Below are positions 45,813 through 56,875 of a DNA stretch of 64,000 nucleotides, piece after piece. Source of the stretch: Ailanthus altissimus. Taxonomy: Eukaryota > Streptophyta > Magnoliopsida > Sapindales > Simaroubaceae. The stretch's first letter is position 1, and the number at the start of each line of letters is the position of its first letter. The notes under the pieces are model-generated. The model was given only the letters and a program-made list of their open reading frames with translations. It did no database searches and was not told the origin of the DNA. The position numbers and the translations under genes were made by a program. The stretch lies in assembly GCA_946807835.1 (NCBI GenBank), contig OX327704.1, forward strand, positions 3,472,001 through 3,536,000, written 5' to 3'.

Positions 45813-47872
45813 TTGGTATCAGAGCAATGATTTCTTAAATATATGCTTTGGTGTCATGATTTATTTTATTTAAATAATTATTTACTGATATGTATGTAAG
45901 AGTGGGTACTTACATTTTTATTTAGTTCATATTATGAATAGATGTTTTATATTAGGATTCTTTGGTCGTTAATTATATGGTCCCTTAAATTTTAATTTAT
46001 TTTAATTTTGATTAGATTAAAATTGTGTAAACCTATAAAAGGGTATAAAATTTATGTAATATTTTTAATTTTACTAGAGGCTTCATGCAAAAAGACAGAG
46101 ACAGAATAATTTAAAAAAAGAAAAAAAAAGGCATGACGATGACGAAGAGGCTATGGGTAAAGTGCCCATTGCCACCATGTAAGGAATGGTCTAGCCATGC
46201 AAATAAAAAGTAATTAGTTTCATTGAAATATTTATAAAAGATAAAACAATCGCTTTTGGCCTTGACAGGTGCCGATTGTTAACAACCATAACATTTATTA
46301 TTATGCATGATTTGTTGAGTAGCTTTAAGCCACTGGAAAAGCTTTTAAGTTGCTGTCCGAGTGATGGCACAAGGCCACTGCCAGCGGCGGTTAGCACCAG
46401 GGGCATTAGCTTTTATGTTGTTACCCTAAGTGCAATTAGAGCAGCAAAAATGCTTTTTTTAAAAAAAATTTAAAAGCCTAAATAAAATTGGATAATGACC
46501 CATTTGTTGCTTGGGCTCTATATGAACAAATTTTTTTGAGAAAAAATATCTAAGAGTTAGACTACCTTACAAAATACACAATGGGCCTAAGAAAAACTCT
46601 TAAGCATATAGGTATAAAATTACAAAGAAAATGGACTAGGCTCTTTATGGACTTGAGAAGATCACGTGCAACTGGGTTTGCATGCTAGTATCTTTTATGT
46701 AATTTGATTATTTTTATTTCATGGGTTGTAATTTAAAATCTTAGGGGACCCGACCAAAGTTAAATTAAAATGTTAATTTATGTTATTTATTTATGTGATG
46801 ACTTATAATATGATTATATATAATTACATGTCATGCATTTGTACCTACTCATATTATTATAATATGACATGCATACATGCCATAATTAGAATTTAAATAG
46901 TTTATTTTATTATGGCATATTATTATTAATAAGATTAATTTAGTGGATTAGTTAGCATGTTTAGAATTTGTATAATTAATTAAATAATGTGAAATTAGAT
47001 TTAATAGTTAAATTAGTAAATTCACATTATTCTAGGTAACCTAAATTAAATAATTTGATTTAGGATTACTTAAAAAATTAGTAATAAAATTATTGATTTT
47101 ATTAATTGTAAAATAATTAATTAATTAAATCCTATAATTGAAAAACTATGTCCACTTAAATATGTTAGGCCTTTTTAAAAGGAATAGTTAGATTAATGAA
47201 TTTAGGTCTAATAAGATTGGATTTTATTAAGATTAATTAATTATACTTAGTAATTTATTTTATGAGATATAATAATTTACAAGGTTATAAAATATAAGAT
47301 GTTATATAAATTATAAAAATATATAGTTAAAAATAGTGAGTGGGAGAGGGTACATGACAATGAATCCACTGGTCTCTATTATTAGTACAACATCGTGAGA
47401 TATATGTGGCGTCTTGTGACGCTTGGATTCATCCTCCCTATGGAAGGTGTCCACCTAATTCAATAACAAGGTTGACTTCCTAGAGATAGGATTCAGTGAT
47501 GTATTTCATAATTGACCGACCTTACGGTGACAATTTTTCAGTTAAGTCATGTTGATCCGAAATAATGGGTTACACTCACAAAGATATAATTAAGCGGTTA
47601 ATCATATCTTGACCGAAATAAACGGTAGTTAATAGGTAAATGAAAATATGAGATATTTTAAAAATTTTCGATTAATTTGAGATAGTATCAATTTTAATTT
47701 TAATTTAATGTAACTTACTCTACGGTAGCACATTAATTGTAAAATTAATTATCGTGGATTAATATTAATTTATGTGTTTAAATAAATGCACTCATGCATC
47801 ATGTTTATTATTTCGAAAAGCACTATAATATTTATTCAAGTATTCCTAAAATTGCTTTATTTATTTCAACAT
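45813..47872 (+). other. Element C primer-binding site and long leader
   Basis: TTGGTATCAGAGC follows the LTR end at once (45813-45825), a tRNA-Met type site. About 2 kb of AT-rich leader precedes gag. A less AT-rich patch at 46120-46440 has open frames on both strands that resemble nothing known. A segment at 47330-47660 has phrases such as GCGTCTTGTGACGCTTGG with small inverted repeats. No gene is called. Confidence 0.55.
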
Positions 47873-48420
47873 CATGTCTGGAACAAACCCATAGCCCTTT
47901 TAGCAAATGAAAATTTGACCGGTGATAACTTTATAAAATAAAAAAGTAATATAAATATTCTGCTAATCTGTGAGGACTAAAAGCTCGTTCTTATGGAAGA
48001 GCATCCTCCAGAACTTGCAGCCAATGCTCTTCGTAATGTACGAGAACAGTATGAGAAATGGATACAGGCCAATAATAAGGCCCGATACTATATGCTTGCT
48101 AGCATGAGTGATGTGCTTAGAATGAAGCACGAGCACTTAGAGACTGCACATAAGATATGAAATTGTCTCCAAGCGATATTTGGCCAGCAATCAGAATAAA
48201 GCTACCATGAAGCTACTCGTAGCTATATGAATGCTAAAATGAATAAAAGAGTTCCGATGTGTGAACATGTTTTGAACATGATCAACCTTGTGCATCAAGA
48301 AAAGATCCACAAAGCCATTATAGTTGAAAATTACCTCTTCGGGCTAAAAGAAAAGAAGAACAAAATTAAATGTGATTTACTAGTTTTAGAAGCATGTTTA
48401 ATAGAAGATGAATTATTTTA
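47873..48420 (+). pseudogene. Element C gag
   Basis: An ATG near 47874 (MSGTNP) is followed by a stop. In other frames the copia gag continues: LANENLTGDNFIK-stop-KSN, PPELAANALRNVREQYEKW, NNKARYYMLASMSDVLRM and a 96-codon open stretch from 48227 (MNAKMNKRVPMCEHVLNM). The zinc knuckle is not visible, and the frame leads directly to protease after KKNKIKCDLLV. Confidence 0.75.
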
Positions 48421-48900
48421 TTGCATAATTGATTTAGGAGCCATCAACCATGTATGTTCTTCCTTACAGATGCTTTATTCTTCTAAAGAACTCGTCGATG
48501 GGGACTTTACTATGTAGGTTACTAATGGGGTAGTTGTTTCAGCTTTAGCAATAAGAGTGCCTCGATTGTATTTTGGGAACAATTTTTTGATTTTGAATCA
48601 TGTTTATTTTATTCCTGGATTCAAAAGGAATTTAATTTCTGTTTCTAAGTTTCATGAACAATTATTTAATATTTCTTTTTATAATAATGAGATTATTATT
48701 AGTTGAAATAATTTAGACATTTGTAATGCAAAATTAAAAAATGGGCTTTATGTTTGAAGACTGATGAGCTTATTTAGAATAGAATATCCTAAATCTACTA
48801 AAGGAAAAAAAGTTTCTTCTAATGATGACACATATCTTTAGCATCTCAGGTTATGTCATATCAATCTAGATGGGATTGATAGGTTAGTAAAGGATAGTTC
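48421..48900 (+). pseudogene. Element C protease and pre-integrase domain
   Basis: The protease motif is CIIDLGAINHVCSSLQ (about 48422-48470), where the catalytic Asp is kept but Ser/Thr is Leu. It continues with VPRLYFGNNFLILNHVYF and FKRNLISVSKF. The pre-integrase domain is L-stop-HLRLCHINLDGIDRLVKD (about 48835-48890). Confidence 0.7.
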
Positions 48901-48989
48901 TTTAGAAAGCTAAACGTTAGCACTTTTTTTATATGTGAGTCATGTTTATAGGTTAAAATGACCAAAAGATCATTTTTTAGCTAAGGGTG

Positions 48990-49436
48990 AAAGAGCCAAA
49001 GAACTACTTCAACTCGTACATATTGACGTTTGTGGTCTATTAAATGTACAAGCAAGATGCAGTTATGAATACTTCGTCACATTTATTGATGACTATTCAA
49101 GATATAGTTATGTTTACCTAATGCAAAGAAAATCTAGGACTTTTGGAAAGTTTAAAGAATTCTTGGCAAAAGCTGAAAAGCAATTAGGTAAAACACTTAA
49201 GACCCTTTGATCCAATCAAGGTGGTGGATATCTTGACACAGAGTTTAAAGATCACCTATTAGAGCATGGAATTTTATCCTAACTCATAACACCTGAAACA
49301 CCATAGCAGAATGATATTATAGAAAGGAGAAACAGAACCTTGTTAGACATGGTTAGGTCTATGATAAGCTACTCTTCATTGCCACTCTCATTTTAAGGTT
49401 ATGCACTATAAACCGTGGTCTACACTTTAAATCTAG
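48990..49436 (+). pseudogene. Element C integrase, N-terminal part
   Basis: Seen are LVHIDVCGLLNVQARCSYEY with the first catalytic Asp, FVTFIDDYSRYSYVYLM, a second Asp region changed to SNQGGGYLD, and IIERRNRTLLDMVRSM with the catalytic Glu. The frame goes on to YALYTVVYTLN and breaks at the D4 LTR. Stops stand where Arg (of the RSD motif), Gln and other residues are expected. Confidence 0.8.
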
Positions 49437-50519
49437 TGTTAGGGTCAGTGATTACGTACCATCCTTGAATGTACATATACTTGTATATTTATATAAGTGT
49501 ACATTCTCATTAAATCGATAATCCCATTAATATGGTATTATGCATGTAACGTTACAGACATTGTAGATCCAAGAGTTCGGATCAGATCTAAAGGGGTTTA
49601 GATAAGAGCTCATGGTTAGCTACGCTGAGAGATATAATTGCTAAATATTAGCACAGTTAAGTGTTAGTTGGTTATAATACTTAGCAGATCCAAGAGTTGG
49701 AGCCTTGTCTGTAATGATAAATAGACTTGGGAATATACTAGTAACTGCATAATTGCAAGAGTTGCAATTGGGTGCCAGAAAATGCAAGTTGCACAAGTAT
49801 GTTCTCAAATAATTGTCCATGATCTATTTCTACCAATGCGGGTCTGTCGGTGGATACCTTTATATATAGATCAGCATATGTCGTACCTATAGGGTATAGA
49901 TGATCGTTTTTAGCCGACTGTAAGCTTAGAGCTCGTATTGACATATGGGTATCCAGTTAGGACTGGATATGGGACAAACTCATGAGGGCCTTTGATAGAC
50001 ACCTAATGTAAGTTGTCAATGGAGGGTCCTCTCGAGTTGAGTAATATACGTGGTCCTTTGACCTAAGTGCCATGGTGGTATTATAAGTAATCCACTATAC
50101 TTTGGTTCCATGCATGTCACAGACCTTTCATGATGTGACTACTGGGTGTCGTTGGGTATGGTCTAATGCTTATGGAGTCCAGTGTGTACAGATATAGGAT
50201 CCGTCAGCTTCCATATAGAGTCTGATATCCAAATGCTTTAAGACTGTATTTTAGAAAGTCTTGTGGCCATAAGCATTAATCCCGAGAAAGAGTTCCGTCA
50301 GGGTAGAACAATATGGCAAAAGAGTTTGCGCATATTGTTCATTGAGATACAAGTCTAAAGATAAGACACGGATGAGCACTAGAGATTTGACGCTGATAAT
50401 TTATATCCCTGCACATCTAAGATATCATGACGGAATGACTATACGTATGTGTTGTAACCTTAACTTATATGGTTCAACACGCTGATTTATAATATCCGTG
50501 ACGCGTGCATGAGGCATTA
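49437..50519 (+). repeat. D-family LTR fragment (D4), first half only
   Basis: It starts TGTTAGGGTCAGTGATTACG at 49437 and follows the D1 LTR order to GAGGCATTACTTAC near 50519, about half of the LTR. Then the sequence turns abruptly into coding sequence of gypsy element F. The remaining half and any D interior are missing. Confidence 0.8.
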
Positions 50520-50935
50520 CTTACCGACTCTTGAGGTGAACATTTTCAATATTAGCAAACAACTACGAGAAGAAGACGAGTGCTATCATTTATATATGAT
50601 AGACACACTTGTAGCAGAGGAAGCTTATAAAAATCATGGCTATGATTCTTTGAAAAACTTTCTCAATTTTGATTTTGAAGAATTGTATTATCCTGATGTA
50701 ACAACTGATGTGTTTAGTATTTTTGACTTACATGATAAAGGGACTCGATTTTGGCAGCCACATTTTGAAGAGTTGCCAAGAGAGAGGGAGAGACCAAAAT
50801 CATCAAACCTCGAGACATCACAAGTTGAGCTTTCTCCATGCTTAAAGGTTTGAAACATGCATTCTTAGGACCAGGTGATACCGTTCCTATCATCATTTCT
50901 TCTGAACTTAGTGCTGAACAAGAGAAAAATTGATA
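50520..50935 (+). pseudogene. Element F region between protease and RT
   Basis: An open frame begins in the D4 LTR and continues as LEVNIFNISKQLREEDECYH, HLYMIDTLVAEEAYKNHGYD and ELPRERERPKSSNLE to a stop at 50853. In plant gypsy elements of this clade such a linker precedes RT. A second frame goes on to the RT start with ALGWTIADIKGISPL. Confidence 0.6.
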
Positions 50936-52360
50936 AAATTGTTAAAAGAACATAAGCTGCACTAGGTTGGACCATAGCTGATATTAAAGGTATTTCTCCA
51001 TTGATATACTCCCATAGAATTCATTTAGAGGAAGGCGCCCAACCTCGTAGGGACCCACAAAGAAGACTTAACCCAACAATGAAAGAAGTAGTGAAGAAAG
51101 AGGTCTTAAAACTATTAGATGCGGGTATAATCTACCCAATTTTTGATAGTCAATAGGTAAGTCCAACTCAAGTAGTTCCTAAGAAATCTGGGATTACTGT
51201 TGTTGAAAATGAGAATAGGATACCTGTTCCAACTAGGGTAGTAAGTGGTTGGAGAATGTGCATTGATTATAGAAAGTTAAATACAACCACTAGGAAAGAC
51301 TATTTTCCATTGCCTTTTATCGACCAAATTTTACAACATGTAGCTGAACATCCTTTTTATTGCTTTCTTGATGGGTATTCAGGATATTACCAGATTGAGA
51401 TAGCTATAGAAGATTAAGAAAAAACCACTTTTACATGCCCTTTTGGTACTTATGCTTTTCGTAGAATGCCATTTGGATTATGTAATGCACCAGCTACTTT
51501 TCAGCATTGTATGTTGAGTATTTTCTCTGATATGGTTGAAAAATGCATGGAAGTATTTATGGATGATTTGACTGTTTTTGGTAATTCTTTTGATTTATGC
51601 CTACTAAACTTGAAATCTATTTTGAGTAGGTGTGAAGAAAAAAGACTTATGCTAAATTGGGAGAAATGTCATTTCATGGTATCTTCAGGAATCGTTTTGG
51701 GGCACATTGTATCTGAAAGAGGGATAGAGGTTGACAAGAAAAAAATTGAATTAATCTCTAAATTATCTACACTCAAAACGATAAAAGATGTCCGATCCTT
51801 TCTTGGACACGCTGGCTTTTACAGAAGGTTTATACAAAAATTTTCTGCCATATCCAGACCATTGTGTATCCTTTTGCTAAAAGATACACAATTTACATGG
51901 ACACAAGAGTGTGAGGAGGCATTCCGAACACTCATTGCCAAACTCACCACCGCTCCTATCATGCAATCACCGGATTGGAACCTCCCATTTGAAATTATGT
52001 GTGATGCAAGTAATTATGCTGTAGGAGCAATTCTTGGGCAACGTAGGGAGGGAAAACCCTTTGTTGTTTAATATGTTAATAGGACTTTGAATGATGCTCA
52101 AATGAATAACACTACTACTGAAAAATAACTACTAGCAGTTATTTTTACCTTAGATAAATTTCGTTCTTATTTAATTGGTTCACCTATTGTTATCTTTACT
52201 GACCACGCAGCCCTTAAGTACCTTCTTTCTAAGAAGGATACTAAAGCCCGTTTAATTAGGTGAATTCTTCTTTTGTAGGAATTTGATATAACCATCAAAG
52301 ATAAGAAAGGCATTGAAAATGTTGTTGCTGATCATCTATCCCGCCTTGAGTTCACTGACT
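50936..52360 (+). pseudogene. Element F reverse transcriptase and RNase H
   Basis: RT runs from about 50960 with HRIHLEEGAQPRRDPQRRLN, VPKKSGITVV, MCIDYRKLN and FTCPFGTYAFRRMPFGLCNA to the active site VFMDDLTVFG (about 51557-51586), where the xxDD aspartates are kept. The connection domain shows FLGHAGFYRRF. RNase H follows: EIMCDASNYAVGAILGQ, then after a stop FTDHAALKYL and ADHLSRLE at about 52345. Stops at expected Trp (DSQ-stop-VSP) and Gln positions show decay. One stretch of 201 codons (51466-52071) is still open. Confidence 0.85.
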
Positions 52361-52479
52361 CCACTGATTTGCCACCCATTCGAGATGATTTTTCTAATGA
52401 ACATCTTTTTGCTATAAGCCAAATACCTTGGTATGCATATATCGTAAATTATTTGATTTGTGGTGAACTTCCATCTGAC

Positions 52480-53724
52480 TGGAGTGCACAAGATAATCAT
52501 AAGTTCTTGGTTGAGGTACGTAATTTTTATTAGGATGATCCATATCTTTCCAAATACTATCCTGACAAAATCATGAGATGTTGCATTCCTGAAAGTGAAG
52601 TTTCTAGTGTCTTAAATTTTTGCCATAGTGCTGCTTGTGGTGGCCATTTTTCTATGAAGAAGATAGCTATGAAAATTTTACAGTGTGATCTTTACTGGCC
52701 TACTTTATTCAAAGATACTAATAATTTTTGTCGTTCCTATGAAAGATGTCAAAAGTTAGGTGCTTTATCTCGAAGAAATATGATGCCTCTTAACCCTATT
52801 CTTGTTATCGAGATATTTAACTGTTGGGGTATCGATTTTATGGGTCCTTTTCCTTCATCTTTTGGCTACCTTTACATCATTTTAGCTGTTGACTATGTAT
52901 CAAAATGGGTGGAGGCTGTAGCTTGTCATACTAATGATAATACAACTGTGGTAAAATTCTTAAAAGAAAATGTGTTATCTAGGTACGGTACGCCACGTGT
53001 CATCATTAGTGACCAAGGAACATATTTTTGTAATCGTTCTTTTGAAGCTTTGATGCGCAGGTATGTGTTCTTCATAAAGTTTCCACTGCATACCATCCAC
53101 AGACAAATGGATAAGCCGAGCTAGCAAATAGAGAGGTTAAACAGATTTTAGAAAAGACGGTTAAACCGAATTGCAAAGATTGGTCTCTACGCCTTTCTGA
53201 TGCATTATGGGCATATCGCACTGCATACAAAACCATCTTAGGAATGTCTCCATACCGGCTTGTTTATGGGAAAGCTTTCCATTTACCTGTTGAGCTAGAG
53301 CATAAAGCTTATTGGGCTGTCAAAGCCCTTAACTTTGATTTGAATGCTGCAGGTCTCCAAAGAAAGTTACAATTGTCAGAAATATAAGAGCTACGAAATG
53401 ACGCATATGAAAACTCTAGAATTTACAAAGCTAAAATAAAAGTAGCTCATGATAAACAGATCTCAAGGAAACACTTTGAGCCAAATCAACGGGTCTATCT
53501 TTATGATTCTCGATTGCATTTACACCCTGAAAATTTGAGATCTCGATGGACTGGTCCATTTATGGTAAGACATGTTTTTCCTAATGGTGCTGTTGAAATA
53601 GAGGACCCCACTGATGGACGGACTTTCAAAGTGAATGGATAGCGGCTAAAAAGCTATGTGAAAAAGGTAGACGACTCTATGTACCTAGGCGAGATCCCTC
53701 TTGTGGATCCTGTCTATCATGCTT
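52480..53724 (+). pseudogene. Element F integrase
   Basis: The HHCC finger is visible as FCHSAACGGHF and FCRSYERCQKLG. The catalytic core has WGIDFMGPFP (Asp), VIISDQGTYF (Asp) and, after a frameshift near 53080, [19 protein letters not shown] (Glu). The C-terminal GPF motif is RWTGPFMVRHVFPNGAVEI. The end lies near 53724 (DPVYHA-stop). Catalytic residues are all present, but the frameshift and stops (for example at 53386 and 53640) break the gene. Confidence 0.85.
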
Positions 53725-53899
53725 GATCAGGTTTAATCTATCTATACCATATTCTATATTTTATCTATATTTTATCTTTTGACTTTTTATTTTTACTTTT
53801 ATTTTCTTTCACATTTTATTTTACATTATTTTCTTCTTTTTATTTTTTCTTCAGTGTGATTTTATTTTTCGGTCAAGTGGCGGATACAGTACTCCGTGA

Positions 53900-54524
53900 C
53901 TATTAAAGTCGATTTCTCAGTTTCCTAAAAACTGTCCCTCAAACTGTACATTCATCTATTTTCTTTCTTTCAAAATAGATCAAATTCTTGCCAATCTTGA
54001 AAAATATTTTTCTTCATTGCCTCAAAAAGTTATACTTAAGATTTACAAAGCACGGTGTGAAAGACTAAGGCTATTGATGTTGGGTATTATCCATGTGGAT
54101 CTTCGTTGGTTAATTGAAGCCAAGGTTCGGTTGTCTGGTGAGTTTGTAAATGATTTTGTTTCTTATATGCCTGGTCTTGGAAGAAGCTCTTATGCCAAAA
54201 GGCGACGAGCAAAGAGGTTACAAGTCTGTCATAAATGTGCTCGATGGAATTGTAACCCGGAGTTGTCATTCTTTAGGATTTGTATCTAGAAATCGAGAAG
54301 ACAAAATTCAGTTCATTAAGGATGGACTGAGTAAGGAGTCTTTGGATGATATCCTATTGACTCTTGAGACGCATCCCTATGGGCTCGTGCAACGTGAACT
54401 TCTCGATTTATGGAACAAATTCAAAAATGAACATCAACGGTATAGTCTCGGGAATCTGACTCTAAAAGATCCTATTTGCCAATTTATAAGAAAATTGGAT
54501 GGGAAGCCTATCCCCGACCCATAG
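53900..54524 (+). pseudogene. Element F accessory ORF X, unknown function
   Basis: The frame is open from about 53900 to 54289 with no ATG at its start: KIDQILANLEKYFSSLPQK, YKARCERLRLLMLGIIHVDL and FVSYMPGLGRSSYAKRRRAK, then CHKCARWNC. A frameshift near 54265 moves it to the frame that ends at 54524 with SRNREDKIQFIKDGLSKE, THPYGLVQRELLDLWNKF and LDGKPIPDP. A basic patch (KRRRAKR) followed by closely spaced cysteines suggests nucleic-acid or metal binding, but this is inference. It lies where Athila elements can carry a third ORF. I do not recognise a family. Confidence 0.55.
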
Positions 54525-54870
54525 AGGGTGTTTAAGCCGTTACTGGACGTAAAACGAGAGGAAGATGTGAGTCACAATCACAACTACTTGTACATAAATG
54601 TGTTTTAATTTCAAACTTTATTTTATGAATAGTAAGGCTACTCATGTAGATGTCTTAAATTCAAATCTTTTTATTCAATAATGCATGTGGGTCATTACGT
54701 TTAAAGTTTTGTGTCTTATTTTTAACTTTCTTTTGACAAACTGTCGGGTTACCATAATAATTGTTATCATTTGGTACTTTATAAATACAACACCTCATTT
54801 TCGTCATTTTCATATATTGAGATAAAGGTGAGTGTAAATATGAACCCAAGTTCAACAATTTTGAAATATA

Positions 54871-55434
54871 TGTGTATTTTGTAGATCTAGTCCTGGGGAG
54901 AGTAAAGTGTTTATAGAAGCAGCAAACAATCTAGGAAAAGCATTAGTTGTAAGAAAAATTCATTTGATTTATGGAGGAGGTAGCCTTGGGTTAATGGGGT
55001 GTGTGTCAACAGCTGCACATTTAGGAGGAAGTCAAGTTTTAGGTATTATGCCTATAGCTTTAGCCGTGGAAAACCTGACCAAAAAAATAATAGAGGAAGA
55101 ATTACGAGTCTCATCCGTGCATGAACATATAGCTAGAATGCTTTGCAATGCAGACACTTTTATTGCTTTACCAGGTGATTTTGGTACCTTGGAAGAAATT
55201 TTTCAAATTGTCTCTTGGGCTCAACTGAATATCCACCAAAAACTTATAGGTTTGTTGAATGTTAATAACTATTTTGATTGCTTACTTTGTTTTCTTGATC
55301 AAGCTGTGGAACAGAATTTTATTTCACATTCGGCATGACAGATCCTGGTTTCTGCTACTGAGGCGGATGAATTGATTAACAAATTACAGGCAATTACCTA
55401 CAAACCTGACCCAGTAATAACTCGGATTGATTAG
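54871..55434 (+). pseudogene. LOG-like cytokinin riboside 5'-monophosphate phosphoribohydrolase captured in element F
   Basis: The 188-codon frame starts CVFCRSSPGESKVFIEAAN, continues HLIYGGGSLGLMG, VHEHIARMLCNADTFIALPG and DFGTLEEIFQIVSWAQLNIH, and ends ITRID. These are the LOG family signatures: N-terminal C-V-F-C-x-S-S, the YGGGxxGLMG loop, and the PGGxGTxxE motif, here PGDFGTLEE with the second Gly changed to Asp and the Glu kept. LOG enzymes release active cytokinin bases from nucleotides in the cytosol. The length matches the family core. The sequence is free of introns, whereas plant LOG genes usually have several. An in-frame TGA at 55336-55338 and the final TAG (possible former Trp) fit decay. 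No in-frame ATG lies upstream; a TGA stands three codons before the first Cys. Confidence 0.8.
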
Positions 55435-56875
55435 TCAGTGGGCTTTTAACAAGCGAAAATTGGATCTGACACTTTGTTTGTAAATTTTTCTTTGTTTTAT
55501 TTATTTATCAGCGTCATCATTTTAGTTTATATTTGTTTAAGTGTCTCTCAGGTTTGTTTCTTTCAAATAACTGGCGTTTCAGGTAATGTCTTCTATACTT
55601 TATCTCTTTCTATTTAAACATTGAGGACAATGTTTCATTTGGTTTGGGGGGAGGATAGTAGACATAAGTCGTACTTTATTAAAAAAAAATAAAATTTTGT
55701 GGTCCGATATTTGATTAAAATGGAAGAGTAAAGAGTTCAGTCTGAAACTCTTGAGACGCATTCTAGGTCAAGTTAGAATGACAGAGTAAGGAGTTTTAGT
55801 ACTAACTTGTGAAACGCATTTTAAATAACTTTTTGTTGTTTTGTTTTATATTTTATGTATTGTTGTTTATTGCTTGTAGTCTTAATAATTCTTGTATAAA
55901 AGAATTTACTTTTCTGCCTAGGTATGATTTCAGAATTGTTTAGGTTGAGTCACTGTTTCTATTTAGGCAACTAAAGAATGACTTCCAAAATATTTTTGAG
56001 CACAATGCTAAGTCTTGTGGTAAGATGGATGATTCAATTTATATAGCCAGGAGAATTTCTATGTTTAAGTATATATTTTTTTCTAATCTCACATATCTTT
56101 TATGAGTAAGTGGAAAGGTTGAGAAAACAGCTTATGAACCTTCATTAATCATTTGAATTGGTTAATTTTTGTTTAGATTGATATTATTTAAATTATGAAA
56201 TAAGTTGGTTGCATTTACGTATAATATAATTTGGTGAGAAACCTTTGTAATGCTTCCTGGTATTTTTCAAAAATATAAAAAAAAATCAATCAAAAAAAAA
56301 AAGTAAAATACCAAAAAAAAGAAAAAAAGAGAGCAAAAATACCAACAAAAAAAAAAAAGCAATTCAGTTTAATAAAGTCTTCATTTAATTTTAGAAGACA
56401 AATATTTTGTAAAACAGTTTTCTCACCAAGTTATAATTGTATTATTCTCACAAGCCAATTAAAGTTCTAAAGCTGGTGTACGATAGGAATAATTAATTTT
56501 TAAACAAATGATTTTTCTATATTTGGATCAATGTTAGTTTATATATCTGTCATTAAAATTGAATTTTTCTTGAGTGCTTAACTATTTTCCAACTCCATAA
56601 GAGAAGTCATAACCTTTTAAACAATCATACACCTGTGAGGATATGGAGTTGAGGCTTTTACTTGGAGAAATTCTCAAGGCTATATCTATTGTGGTTTGTG
56701 GTCAGATGGTTATGGCTTAGTTCACACACACACAAATTTTAGAAGTTGTAATTGAAAAAACCATGATAGCAACAGTGATCTGGAACTGACGTTTTGTTTG
56801 AAATGCTTAGGTAGTTTTGCACATTCTATTTACGCTTGAATTGCTAGAAACTAGCAATAAGCTGGTTGGGGGCTG
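55435..56875 (+). other. Element F 3' untranslated region with conserved motif and polypurine tract
   Basis: CATTGAGGACAATG at 55619-55632 followed by GGTTTGGGGGGAGGATAG (55641-55658) is a pairing often seen after the last ORF of Athila/Tat-type elements. A-rich runs lie at 56270-56365. The purine tract TTGGGGGCTG sits just before the 3' LTR at 56866-56875 and would prime plus-strand DNA. No further coding region is apparent. Confidence 0.65.

Noticed and set aside
54871..55434. LOG-like sequence as a normal host gene exon set
   Set aside because: It has no introns, an internal stop, no in-frame start, and lies between gypsy integrase and the 3' LTR of the same orientation.
53724..56875. Env-like third ORF of an Athila element
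   Set aside because: No signal peptide, transmembrane segment or coiled-coil env pattern is seen; the space is taken by ORF X and the LOG-like sequence.
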